This document shows, in pieces, positions 1-9,222 of a DNA stretch of 64,000 bases (position 1 is its first letter; the number at the start of each line of letters is the position of its first letter). Below the pieces are notes generated by a model, which was given only the letters and a program-made list of their open reading frames with translations, had not been told where the DNA came from and searched no databases. Source of the stretch: Calycina herbarum (lineage: Eukaryota; Ascomycota; Leotiomycetes; Helotiales; Pezizellaceae); assembly GCA_001414485.1 (NCBI GenBank), contig LLEY01000106.1, forward strand, positions 1 through 64,000, read 5' to 3'. The position numbers and the translations under genes are program-made.

Positions 1-84
1 CCCTAACCCTAACCCTAACCCTAACCCTAACCCTAACCCTAACCCTAACCCTAACCCTAACCCTAACCCTAACCCTAACCCTAA
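1..84. repeat. Terminal telomere repeat, (CCCTAA)14
   Basis: Fourteen uninterrupted CCCTAA hexamers form the first bases of the window. This is the C-rich strand of the TTAGGG repeat used by most filamentous fungi, so the window begins at a chromosome end with the chromosome running to the right. No variant repeat is seen; the array stops abruptly at GATTTCGG. Confidence 0.98.
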
Positions 85-499
85 GATTTCGGAGTGCCGG
101 GTTTCGTGTAATATTAGGGACCTGGCGAATAGCTTTGGAAATTACAGATACGAGAGTGGAGTCCTCTTAAAGGGCAAGAGTAACGGGATCTTGCTGGTTA
201 AACTTGGCTATAACTCCGTGGAAACCATTACCAACTATTGAATATACTACGATTAAGATCTCTTTCTATAGGGGACTTTCAAATCGTTCTAGGTATAACT
301 CCTTGTCGGTATTAGGCATCTTGGTTAAGTTAGAAAGTTTATTAACTTGATATCTTACAACATCGAAAATCTGCCGTTGTAGTTTGCGTGCTTGCCCCTC
401 CATAGCTCCTTGGCTGCTGGAGCCCCCTCCTACTTTGAATGGATATATAAGGTCACGCTACTATGGCGGCTTATTATTCTTACGATCGCCTACCTTCGT
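85..499. other. Telomere-adjacent sequence without a recognised gene
   Basis: Moderately RIP-affected unique-looking DNA between the telomere and the first gene remnant. Stops occur in all frames and I recognise no motif. It may be the 3' flank of the minus-strand remnant that follows. Confidence 0.5.
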
Positions 500-1780
500 A
501 GTAGAAGGGTTTACCTACTATACTACATGATATATTAACTGCGACACTATCTTCCTATCGCGCTTACTAGTTTGAAACATAGCTTAGATATTAGGGAATC
601 GACGGTTAGGAAAGGTGAGGACTGCTTAGTATACATTGTAATATGCTATGTCGTAGAGAGCCCTGAGGAAGTCGGGACGGCGGCATAGCCCGCCAGCGAC
701 CTTAAGAGCTATATCTGGCGATGTATCCGAGTAGAATAGTTTCTAAACATCAGGGGCCGACCGTGATAAGAGGTGTACGAGAGCGTTCTAGTCCGACAGT
801 TCGATCGATTACAAATCATTATTATAAAGTTATAACATCTACTCTTATGCTTCTATAATAGCGTTAAACCAGAACTATTGAAGTTAGTAAGAAACGTCTA
901 GTGCTACCTAGCCTAGCAAACTTACATCGTTGATACAATACTCTACTAGCTCTGCCTATAGAGAAATATTAAAAGTTGAATACCTAATTCCTGTCTAACA
1001 CCACTTAGTAGTTACTGGCTCTCAGGTACTATTCCTCTATAACGTGACGAGTCGACGTATTAGGAATTTGAATTACTTATTTAGACCTAGTATAGTAAGT
1101 ATCTCGTCTCTAACCTGCGAAGCAGTTCCTTGAAAAAGAGTAGAATCAGAGGCGGCAAGTGTGGCCAGTTCTATCTAGACCTGTGTATGGCTGTCTAGGA
1201 GCGTGTAGTCGTGTCGATTAGTACGAAGCTTGATCTTAAGTTGTTATAGAAGCTTGTTTAAAACAGTGTTATTAAAGCACCTCTACTCTGCTACTACTAC
1301 AGCTTACCTAGATCATAGATATTATAGACCTACTAGCGCTTATTATGCTTAGACAGATAGAGGTAGGTACTATTCTGCTCTAAAAACATCTTTAATACCT
1401 TTACTCGATACTAGCTAGAGATAATCTCGGCCTTTTGCCCGCTGCTAGCTATCTATACGTAGAAAGGGCTCCACTGCTTCTAAATAATATTATTAGACCA
1501 GTTCGATGTCTTATTCGATAAATAACTATCAACCTTTAGTTTTTCAATCTACGCTCCTGTGTAGCTAATTATAAGGTAATTATTCAGGGTTTCTTATTAT
1601 AGCCTCTCTCTCTTAAAAGTCTTACAAAGACTCCGTACATGCTTCTCGTTCACCGGTCGATTACTACCTACGCTCTAAGAAGGAGTGAGAGCATTAATGG
1701 GAAATCTAGTAGTATAGACGCGGTATGGTCTAGCTAGCTCGTGCGCTGACTTGACGCTCTTGAAATTTCTAGTTGATTCG
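500..1780 (-). pseudogene. RIP-degraded copy of a fungal family with a GQHR-like (ParB/sulfiredoxin-type) motif
   Basis: Read on the minus strand from about 1750, one frame runs for some 200 codons in which every stop is TAG or TAA, the products expected when Gln or Trp codons suffer RIP. The block G-Q-K-A-E-I-I-S-S-Q-Y-R-V lies around 1400-1435, where the family I recall has G-Q-H-R. Farther on, in another frame (an indel near 1260), come L-R-T-N-R-H-D-Y-T-L and, later, T-L-F-Q-G. From memory this order (helix with H-V-R-S-L, GQHR block, W-W-x-C-x-I-Y-D, N-R-x-D, L-F-Q-G) matches an uncharacterised family common in ascomycetes. The link to ParB-type folds is an inference from the GQHR motif alone. 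No intact start is visible and the gene cannot be functional. Confidence 0.5.
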
Positions 1781-2280
1781 CTCTGTGCTAGACGGCTGCC
1801 CTCGCGATTAATTCGGCGGCGTTTAACTGCCTGTCCCAGCATCGTATCGTGTTTGTGAAGATAATACTAGGGCGGGAAGAGTAGGAATATTAGTAGTAAT
1901 ACGTTGTCGTAGTCTTTAAAAGGAGGTTGGAATAATAGAGGGGAAAGAGTAAAGGATGGTAGGATCCCTACGAAGCGATAATAATATCTGGATTTTAGAT
2001 GTTCTAGCTAGGATATTTTAGTGTGTAGAGGGAAAGGCATTTTATAGTCCTAGAAATGTGTTCATTTCGCTGGTTTAGTCTTGCTCTATAGTTTAAGACT
2101 AATTTCGCTAAAAAAGCCTGTCTGCCTCGAATTACGTGAGCCCTTATTAACCTAATCAGTCTAGGAGTGGCTACGTTTTTATTATAATTTATTTTAAGAA
2201 TTATAGTTTAGAAATAATTCTATGCTTTGCTTTACTACGTGGGTCGAAGGTTATTGTTTATTCTACGAGATTTTAATTTC
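1781..2280. other. Subtelomeric spacer
   Basis: RIP-affected DNA between the two gene remnants. It may include the N-terminal part of the GQHR-family remnant (minus strand), but I see no motif to support that. The right half is AT-rich with A/T runs near 2170-2220. Confidence 0.4.
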
Positions 2281-2378
2281 TTTGCTCTGTAGGGTAAAGA
2301 TTTGCTTATTAGTATTTTAAAGGTGGTCTTTGCCTCGTGGGGCAAAGGATTGCTTACCTTTTCGCTCTATAGGGCAAA
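2281..2378. repeat. Three degenerate hairpin units
   Basis: Three related palindromic units follow each other: TTTGCTCTGTAGGGTAAAG (2281-2299), TTTGCCTCGTGGGGCAAA (2329-2346) and TTTCGCTCTATAGGGCAAA (2360-2378). Each pairs a TTTGCYC-like arm with a GGGYAAA arm over a 4-7-base loop. The middle one is the most perfect. Their function is unknown; they lie immediately before a telomere-like motif. Confidence 0.6.
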
Positions 2379-2381
2379 ATT

Positions 2382-2393
2382 CTAACCCTAACC
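2382..2393. repeat. Interstitial telomere-like motif
   Basis: CTAACCCTAACC, two telomere units in the same orientation as the chromosome end 2.3 kb away. It sits exactly between the hairpin units and the DUF3505-like remnant. It could mark a former chromosome terminus or be a chance or regulatory match. Confidence 0.7.
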
Positions 2394-2514
2394 AGAGGTC
2401 TAAAAGGCCCGTTTAGGGTAGTATACTAGCTGACGGTGGCAAGCGTGCCTAGACTCCGCTGTAGAATCCGCTTCTAGCTCTGGCAGATGCGTTCTAGTTC
2501 TAGCTTAGTAGTAG

Positions 2515-3240
2515 TAGTAGTAGCTATAAATCTAGCGGTTATAACTAAGTTATATGTTGAACTAGCTAGCACCTCCTCCTAGCCGGTGTACTATAGCTAT
2601 GGATCGATTTTGGTTGCTATAGTACTTGCTTTGTACTCTTCCTCTTCCTTCTTTATCTACTCCTTGATCTCCGCTTTGATTGCTACCCCTATGTCCCTAG
2701 TATTGTTATCGTCGGTGCTACTGCTACGGTTATAGCTAATGTTTATATTATGTGACTGTCTTAACGCGTCTACTATCTAGTATTGCTCCCTCCTCTCTCT
2801 GAACCACGTCTATAGCTGGACTACTGTATAAACCTAGTTATCTTTTAACTGCTTTTTGCTATGCTTGATATTCCTATGCTGTCGTACTGCTAGTCGGCTT
2901 TAGGTCTTGTATTAGTAGTTGGTGTATTAGAACCTGTTAACTACTAGAAGAATTAGCTGTGGAAGAGATCTATCTAGTAGTAGTGGTATAGTCTGGAAGT
3001 TGTATTACTACTGCTAGTGTTGGATATACTCCTTAACCTGCTTCTGGATATCGAGTTAAGCTTGGTGTTTATTATAGAGATAGCGACTAACTGCTGCTAG
3101 TGCTTGTGCTTGCTGGTACCCCACGTGATGACATATAATTACGTGAAAGTCTAGATTTAGTATAAGCTATAGCTGTAGTCCTTCGGGGAGTGGCAGTGGC
3201 AGCTGTTGTAATAAGTTTGCTATTGTTATAATCGTATACT
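2515..3240 (-). pseudogene. RIP-degraded DUF3505-like (telomere-linked helicase-associated) fragment
   Basis: On the minus strand from about 3240, one frame continues for about 240 codons interrupted only by TAG/TAA. Visible landmarks are F-H-V-I-I-C-H-H (Cys codon at 3131-3133), the zinc-finger-like S-R-Y-L-Y-N-K-H ending at the His codon 3065-3067, a second block with Y-K-T-Q-S-R, and L-Q-T-W-F-R-E-R-R-E-Q-Y. This order (first C2H2-like unit, linker, second unit, then a conserved Trp-Phe block) is what I recall of DUF3505 proteins, which often accompany RecQ-type telomere-linked helicases. No helicase motif was found between here and the telomere, so only the N-terminal module remains. The family call rests on memory of the motif order; a search is needed to confirm it. 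Confidence 0.5.
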
Positions 3241-4279
3241 TTCGTTTGTAGACGTATTATTGCTATGTATTAAGAATCTACATACGCTGTGTTTAGAATA
3301 GCCTGCGCACAGACTATATGCTAAGCGAGCCCACCAAAAAAATCCTAAACACGGCGTATTTAGAGGGAAATACCGTTAGGGAAATACCATTAGGATTTCT
3401 AATATTTTTGTATACACATTAGAGATTTGGGACAGTGCCTTTTTGTCGGTCTACTCAAAGCTGGCACTTCCCAATTTAACTTATCCGAGAAAGTAAGATG
3501 GAGAATCGATGGTAAATTGGATTTCCGTGGTAGTTCAAGTGTATATTTCCCTCGAACGAACTGTAGAAGCCTATCAATGTAAAGTACACTTTTCGTTTAT
3601 TTACTTGACACGGGTGGAAATGGTTTACTAAGCCTCGTACTTTCGCTATTTCTCCGACAATGGACTCCCAGATATTCGACGTCTTGGTAAAGAGTTTGAT
3701 AAAGAAAATATCAATTCATCATTCAGACATATGTTTCAAAAGGGAGAGGACCTCTTAACTTCACGACTTGAAGTCCCGAAGTTTTCTGGGCTACTGATTT
3801 GATAGTTCGGTTAGATGTTGGCTAGTGTTAGTTGGGTGTTGGTTGGTGTTGCTTAAAATACCCACATTTTCTGTTGGTCTTACGTGCAGCCGGAAGTGGG
3901 TAAACACCGAGAAAGGACGAAAATGTTGGTTTGGTGGCAGAGCTGTCGGCATTACGTTGTCACGTTGACAGGCCGCAAGTTGTTTTTAGCTTTCTTTTCC
4001 GGGCGGTTGCTCCAGGTCAACTCGTTGGCCGGAAGCTGTACTTCAAAGGCTGTGGGCGATAAGAAACAAAGGATAATTTTATTGACAGGGAGAAACTGTT
4101 GAAGGAAGGTTGGTGGCCCAGTTACTTGGTTGGTTGAAGTGATATTGAACAGCGATGGACTTGGGTATAAAGAAGGCATGAAACACATCTTTTATACACA
4201 TCTCATTTAAACTTCTTACCCCCAACTGATCCCAAATTCTGCATATCTTACCCAGTCTTCGCAAACAATCGCATCGAGA
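3241..4279. other. Transition from RIP-affected subtelomere to gene island
   Basis: Base composition changes near 3400-3450: to the left TpA-rich RIP-type DNA, to the right ordinary DNA with CpA/TpG present. No gene is supported. The open frames here lack signal, conserved motif or a convincing start. The last 120 bases form the promoter and leader of the first secreted-protein gene. Confidence 0.6.
4166..4170 (+). promoter_or_regulatory. TATA box of the first small secreted protein gene
   Basis: GGGTATAAAGAAGG places a TATAA core about 110 bases before the ATG at 4280. The third paralogue has TATAAA about 105 bases before its ATG (6082-6087), so the spacing is shared. Confidence 0.5.
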
Positions 4280-4735
4280 ATGAAACTTCCAACTGCCCTC
4301 ATCACCATCCTCCTCACAATTCTTTCCACCACCAATGCAGCCCCATCTTCATCGCCAACCACCATCCCCTTCCTCAATAAGATAAAAGTCCGATTCACAC
4401 TCTTCGACGAATTCAGCACCACTTTCCCAAACCCCTACATAATCGACTTTCCAATCATCAATCCACAAGTAATCACCGACCAGTCCGACAAAAATGCTCT
4501 TACGGAAACAATTCAGTTTGTGACGGTACTTGGACCGAGTACCGGAGAGCCAAACACTAATGAGAGATGTGACTTCTATGAAGAAGCGAATGATGAGAGC
4601 TTGCTTGCGTCTGGGGTTGGGAGTGACAGGGTTGATGTTGGTGGTGGGGCACGGCCCCCGGGGAAAACTGTTGGGATGGTTGAGTGTTATTATGTGAATG
4701 GGAATAGTGACAGGATTGATAAGATAAGCATCTGA
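4280..4735 (+). CDS. Small secreted protein, copy 1 of a tandem family
   Basis: A 151-aa protein. Residues 1-20 form a signal peptide (M-K-L-P-T-A-L-I-T-I-L-L-T-I-L...) with a likely cut after T-N-A-A. The mature part is about 130 aa with only two Cys: E-R-C-D-F-Y near residue 95 and V-E-C-Y-Y near 136, possibly one disulfide. The C-terminal third (R-C-D-F-Y, then G-V-G-S, then V-x-C) aligns with the two genes downstream, so this is copy 1 of a tandem family. No intron is visible. Function is unknown; size, secretion and subtelomeric place resemble effector candidates, but that is inference. The ATG chosen starts directly at the signal peptide and is preceded by a TATA box. Confidence 0.85.
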   Translation: MKLPTALITILLTILSTTNAAPSSSPTTIPFLNKIKVRFTLFDEFSTTFPNPYIIDFPIINPQVITDQSDKNALTETIQFVTVLGPSTGEPNTNERCDFYEEANDESLLASGVGSDRVDVGGGARPPGKTVGMVECYYVNGNSDRIDKISI

Positions 4736-5157
4736 TGAGCTGTAATAGGGATGGTTGGGGTGTATATTTGAGCCGAAAATTTCCAAAGTAGTTGTCTAGT
4801 ATTAAATTGAAAGATATCTGAATTTCATTTTTTCGGGCCATGTGTGCAGGTAATTGTTCAGACAGCTAAGGTGAACGAATAGAAAGAAAACCAACTAAGG
4901 CCACGGCTGCAGGTGGCCATTGGGCTGGGGCATTTCCGTGAGGTTATTTTGAGCATGTAATACCAACGCGCGAAGCTAAGCGACAAGGGGGCTATGAACC
5001 TTGGACGAAATGGATAAATAACGTATATTACTTCATTCGATTCTTCAAAATTATTCCTCGTCAGTCTATACTCCACTTCTCATCCACTCAATTGACGCCC
5101 TTAGTAATTCTTTGGATCCCCAAAGCACTTCAAGTCTTTACATCAACAAACGTTAAA
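4736..5157. other. Intergenic region between secreted-protein copies 1 and 2
   Basis: Ordinary noncoding sequence with the 3' end of copy 1 and the promoter of copy 2. A weak AT-rich TATA candidate (GGATAAATAACG) lies near 5010-5025. Minus-strand open frames here are shadows without a signal or motif. Confidence 0.5.
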
Positions 5158-5583
5158 ATGCACCTTACAACCATATTCCTTGCTCCCATCTTTTTATTCT
5201 TCACCACCACGAAAGCAGCCCCGTTTGCGTCTCCCTCACCAGACGGAAGCCCGAATACCGATAGCCAAGCAGTCGTCGACGTCGAATTCGTACCGTTCGT
5301 CGATTCCGGCGACTCGTTCGACGTTATCGTCGTAGCCACTTTCCTATTGAACGGACCCCAGCAGATTACCAACCAATTTCTTATACCATCGCTCTTCAAG
5401 AGTGCGAGGGTGACCGGCAGAAATGGGAAATACAACGGGGAGAGATGTGACTTCTTCTCAGACCCGAATGGGGAAACCATTACTGGTACAGGGGTAGACA
5501 ATTTCGGGTTGGTTTTCGATAGCGAAAATGTTGGTGCAAACATTATGAGCGTTTCGTGTTCTTCCTCCGCTGGGAAGGAGTAG
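5158..5583 (+). CDS. Small secreted protein, copy 2 of the tandem family
   Basis: A 141-aa protein starting at the second ATG of a longer open frame. This start is preferred because it begins the signal peptide M-H-L-T-T-I-F-L-A-P-I-F-L-F-F with a cut likely after T-K-A-A-P, as in copy 1. The mature chain has the family signature G-E-R-C-D-F-F (Cys near residue 98), G-T-G-V-D, and a C-terminal V-S-C-S-S. The first half is rich in V/F/D and beta-prone, with no known domain. It shares the two-Cys pattern, length and orientation with copies 1 and 3, 420 and 610 bases away. Function is unknown; probably extracellular. Confidence 0.85.
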   Translation: MHLTTIFLAPIFLFFTTTKAAPFASPSPDGSPNTDSQAVVDVEFVPFVDSGDSFDVIVVATFLLNGPQQITNQFLIPSLFKSARVTGRNGKYNGERCDFFSDPNGETITGTGVDNFGLVFDSENVGANIMSVSCSSSAGKE

Positions 5584-6190
5584 AGTGGTTAATAAGTTAA
5601 AGGGGGAAACATGGTCATATTGGAGGTTTTGTTTCCTGTATTTGTTTTGCTTGAAATGTCTCATCGGAATCAGCACCAAAAGTAACTTCCACCTTCTCTT
5701 TCCACGAATAAGTACGGATCTGTTGGATTGCAATCAGCAATTTAAAACCATTATTGTATTCAACTCACGAAATGATTTCGACCTTAAATTCTTACCCCTC
5801 GGGTCATTCGGAAAGAGTAAACAACTGCTTAATTAGTGAGTCGACGTTTATGATAAATTTAGCTCCAGATAGAGGTTGAGGACAACACGTGGAACTTGCT
5901 CTATGGCGATGAGCTGGAGTAATGTTGGAATGACTAAAGATGCTTAATTTGGCTCTGAAGTCAGACCACCGGCTCGGATGGACATGGTCTCGAATTGGTG
6001 GTGTTGGACGATGGCTGTGCGGAGTTTGTTGGAATGACCGCCAAGTATAAACAACCACTTTAACGAGGACTAGCCAAACCATATAAACGCGCAACCCACC
6101 TCAATCAATTTGCTTCTCATCAACCCCTACTTGAGCAAAAAATTCAAATAGTATACAGCTACCCATTTTTCTTTTCAAAAGTCAAACAAA
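5584..6190. other. Intergenic region between secreted-protein copies 2 and 3
   Basis: No gene is supported. It contains the downstream region of copy 2 and the promoter of copy 3. Short open frames in both strands lack any feature of a real protein. Confidence 0.5.
6082..6087 (+). promoter_or_regulatory. TATA box of the third secreted-protein copy
   Basis: CCATATAAACGCGC, with TATAAA about 105 bases upstream of the ATG at 6191, followed by a pyrimidine-rich leader. Position matches copy 1. Confidence 0.5.
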
Positions 6191-6650
6191 ATGCAAATTC
6201 CTCTCTTCTTCTCCGGCATCCTCCTCGTCACCGGAGCTCCCTTCTGGCTACCAGACAGCAATCCCAAGAATCCCAACAGTATCACGAGCACAAACGCCAA
6301 TGCCGAATCCGGTCGTGATAACCCAACCAAGGGAAACGTGATAGCAGCACCAACACCAAACCCTCTTCAGGCAAAGACAAACACTTCAATTCAACCTTGG
6401 CGGCGAAGATGCAAGGCAATTTGACTTTCCCTTTGGCACCTTAAAACCAATCAATAAGAACAGCACAGCCACTGTGGTTAGTGTTCAAGTAGTCCTCGGA
6501 GAAGGAGATAAAGATAGGACGACATGCGATGTCTTCGGTGATGAGAATAGGAAAAATGTTTTGGCGAAAGGGGTAGGGACTGGAGTGGTTACACTTGGAA
6601 ACGGAAAGGGTGTGGTGGTTGGGGCTGCTAAGTGTTCAGGAGGAAAGTAG
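6191..6650 (+). pseudogene. Small secreted protein, copy 3, frameshifted
   Basis: The 5' half opens with a short signal peptide (M-Q-I-P-L-F-F-S-G-I-L-L-V-T-G-A-P) but stops at 6422-6424 after 77 codons. The family's C-terminal half lies in another frame, open from 6345 to the stop at 6648-6650: T-T-C-D-V-F (Cys codon 6525-6527), A-K-G-V-G-T-G and A-A-K-C-S-G-G-K, the same pattern as in copies 1 and 2. The two halves overlap between 6345 and 6424, so a single indel would rejoin them. No plausible intron of suitable length and phase is visible; the only GT...AG pair I see is 33 bases and keeps the frame. A sequencing error or a missed intron cannot be ruled out. Confidence 0.7.
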
Positions 6651-7841
6651 GCAAAGTGTAGTGGTGGTCGAAGAGTAGGGGGTGTATGTGGGTGCGTTTT
6701 AAAGGGATGAGTTTGGGGATGCATTGGAGTTGAGGTGTTTATTTGTTTTCTGAGCCTTTTCATCACAGCCTCACTCACTAGACTCAATGAAAGAAATAAA
6801 CCCCTTGAGGAACATCAGAGAGAGAAGATATTCATGGTATTGATACAGGGTTTCCAGTGCAAAATATCCGGACTCGCGCTGGACAGTGAAAGTGGCGGGA
6901 AATAGAAAATGTACTTAAGTTCAACTGGGAATTACACAGCGAAAAGCTGCTTAGAGTGTGCCAGGTCAGGGACAGTTGTTGAGTCATCATTTCTGCTTCG
7001 ATTTGTATCTTTTATATATTTTTGCGACAGTGTTGTGCGCCTGTTATAAATTCTGATGCAGTCGGAGTTTCCGCCACTTTTACTTTTACTGTCCACCCCG
7101 CGCCGGTTTGCCTTATCTGCTTGGCAACGTAAGTGTCTCCCAAAAATAGGCTTTAGGGACGGTTTAGTGTCAATATGTAAATGTTGGTAATGGATGCAAA
7201 TTTAGAGACCTAGGTACAAACTGCTGCAAGGGAAACTATCGGTTTTGACTCTCCCTGTTGCTTCAAATTTATCTTGATCATGTTTGCGAACTCCTTATGT
7301 AACAAGGTGAAAATTTATTTGATTTGGGTAGGCCCAGTTCATATCAGACCAACGATGGTTGCTACATTGGCCATTGTTGGTTTTGAGGCTCTGCCCACGT
7401 ATTCATGTTGGAATAAGTGGTAACCGAAATTCGCTAGCAAACTTTCTTGAGCACACTCCGACACCCGGGCATTGCTACACCCGCAACGTGTAAAGAATCG
7501 GGAATAGCTGTTAACTGCGAGGTCCGGTTTCAGAGGGGATAGAAATGCAACATTGCATTCTGATTTGGAGATGCTCTGGTCTTTATCATAAAATGTAATG
7601 TGGTATAGCATTCTTTTTTTCAAATCCCTTTCTAACTAACTGCAATTCTAAACAATTTCCTTTCATAGGCTCTTCTACGTGTACTGAAATGTCAAAAACA
7701 AAAATCAAGGAATCCAATCTATCGCATGCAGTCTAATCAACATTTCACTATCTTTCCCCACTTATTCCAGCTCATCAAGTAGCAATGAGAACCTAACTAT
7801 TCCCAGAAACCATCGACATTGCACCGCCAGCTGTTGCACAA
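6651..7841. other. Intergenic region, no gene supported
   Basis: About 1.2 kb of ordinary composition between the plus-strand secreted-protein cluster and the convergent minus-strand spliced gene. A 94-codon minus-strand frame at 7339-7623 has no signal peptide or known motif and is not called. Confidence 0.5.
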
Positions 7842-9141
7842 CTACCAGTTATCAACGGTGTGGTAGTCTTTGCTTGCCACTATTTCGTCTCTTGCAGCAA
7901 GTCCCGTACCAACAACTATCGTATTCGAGTCCGTATTAAAGCACGTCTCCGTAGAGTCAACACTGTTGCAAAGAGAATATAGTTTCTTGTTGTCCATGTC
8001 GCAAAACAAGTTCTCGTGCTGAGAGATTAGATCTGGACCCATAGACATCTCACTATTGCAGAGCTGACTAGCACCGTGTTGATCACTGGTAGTAACAACA
8101 AGGCGACCGTTAAAAGTGTGAGTGGAGTTAGTACCAGGTTCTGGGGTGGAGTTTCCTTCTTCTCTTCTGACTTTTTTATTATGCCCAAATAACGTTGGGG
8201 AAGAAGGTTTCTCCCTCTTGCAATCTTTTCGAATCGCACCGCTAACGAGAACTTTACTGAAGTCTTTGTCTTTGAATGATGTTTCTTCGTATTCCAATCG
8301 CTCAGGGAAATATGGAAGACAATCGTCAATTTTGAACTTGGGGTATACCCAGAATCGTGGCCGGCTTTGGCAGAGAACGTTGAGATTATGGACGTATTGA
8401 TCAGCCCTTTCATTATTCCCTACGAAATCGGGGACGTGATAACCGAAGGCGTTGTATCCAGTAGTTCCGCCAACCCAGATGCATAACGGTCTCATTGGCG
8501 ATCCATTCTTATCTGTGTTGAAGCTTTCTTGTTGGTAATACCAAGGGAGGTTGCAAAGCTGCTGAGAGGCGATATCTCCAACGAAACTGTATTTTTGAGC
8601 AGACGGTGTTGTTACGGTGATCCAAGCAATCTAGAAGACGGGGGAGTCAGTCATTGCCTATCTAGGAAAGTTTCAGGGTACAGTAAACAAAATTTGGTGC
8701 TGGTTCAAAAGGGGTTCAGGAATAAGAGTGCAGGAGATCGAAAAATATGAAATAGGGTAGTAGGCGAACAAATGCCTAATCACTTACACAGACTGGATCT
8801 TTTCCTGCCACAACAGCAACGTATTCAGGTGATATTCCTCCAACATTCTCGCTAGCCTTAATTTCAATGTCATTGCGGCCTCCGACGAGTGTTGCATAGT
8901 CGTTTCCATTTTTTTGGCCTGGATCAGTAAAGCCGATTGAGTTCCCGCCAACATCATAGAGATGAACTCCCGGCATGGTACCCTTTAAGCCAGGTGTATC
9001 TAAACTTCCCGTCAGGTCCGTTCCTACGACGATTCGTACATTTGTAGTGCGTTCTGCGGCCGGTGGATCTGCTACATTGTCTAGCAGAGGAAGAAAGGTC
9101 AACCCAGTGACTCCCAGCATCAAGGCATTCGCTACCGCCAT
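7842..9141 (-). CDS. Secreted-type uncharacterised fungal protein, two coding exons
   Basis: Coding exons are 9141-8788 and 8630-7842, joined in phase 0 across a GTAAGT...TAG intron, giving 380 aa. The N-terminus (A-N-A-L-M-L-G-V-T-G-L-T-F-L-P-L-L) is a signal peptide or anchor. Around the splice the chain reads D-P-V-C|I-A-W-I-T-V, followed by V-G-D, N-L-P-W-Y-Y and C-I-W-V-G-G. The order Cys-Ile-Ala-aromatic, V-G-D, W-Y-Y, C-x-W is typical of a family of uncharacterised secreted fungal proteins I recall; no enzyme motif is seen. The last 150 residues are polar, rich in Ser/Thr/Asn, with a basic K-K-V-R-R patch. The ATG follows directly on a 5'-leader intron acceptor. Splicing is what restores the family core, which makes the model credible. 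Confidence 0.75.
8631..8787 (-). other. Intron in the coding region of the minus-strand secreted-type gene
   Basis: 157 bases, donor GTAAGT (first base 8787), acceptor TTCTAG (last base 8631). Phase 0. Retaining it would stop translation three codons past the donor. Confidence 0.75.
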
Positions 9142-9143
9142 CC

Positions 9144-9222
9144 CTATAAAATAGTCAGTATTTAGAAATTGGTTGAATGTTTCAAAAGTGAATTTTGGTT
9201 AGAATGGCGGGAAGGTACTCAC
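9144..9222 (-). other. Probable 5'-leader intron
   Basis: 79 bases from donor GTGAGT (9222) to acceptor TATAG (9144), ending two bases before the ATG. No ATG is visible in the exon upstream, so the intron appears to lie in the untranslated leader. Confidence 0.55.

Noticed and set aside
500..3240. RecQ-type telomere-linked helicase next to the telomere
   Set aside because: No Walker A, DEAH-type or later helicase motif could be read in any frame; only the DUF3505-like module is supported.
3884..4264. Short open frames on both strands before the first secreted-protein gene
   Set aside because: They overlap each other, have no signal, motif or credible start, and fill the promoter region of the gene at 4280.
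7339..7623. 94-codon minus-strand frame
   Set aside because: No homology recalled, no signal peptide; it lies in an intergenic stretch where such a length is expected by chance.
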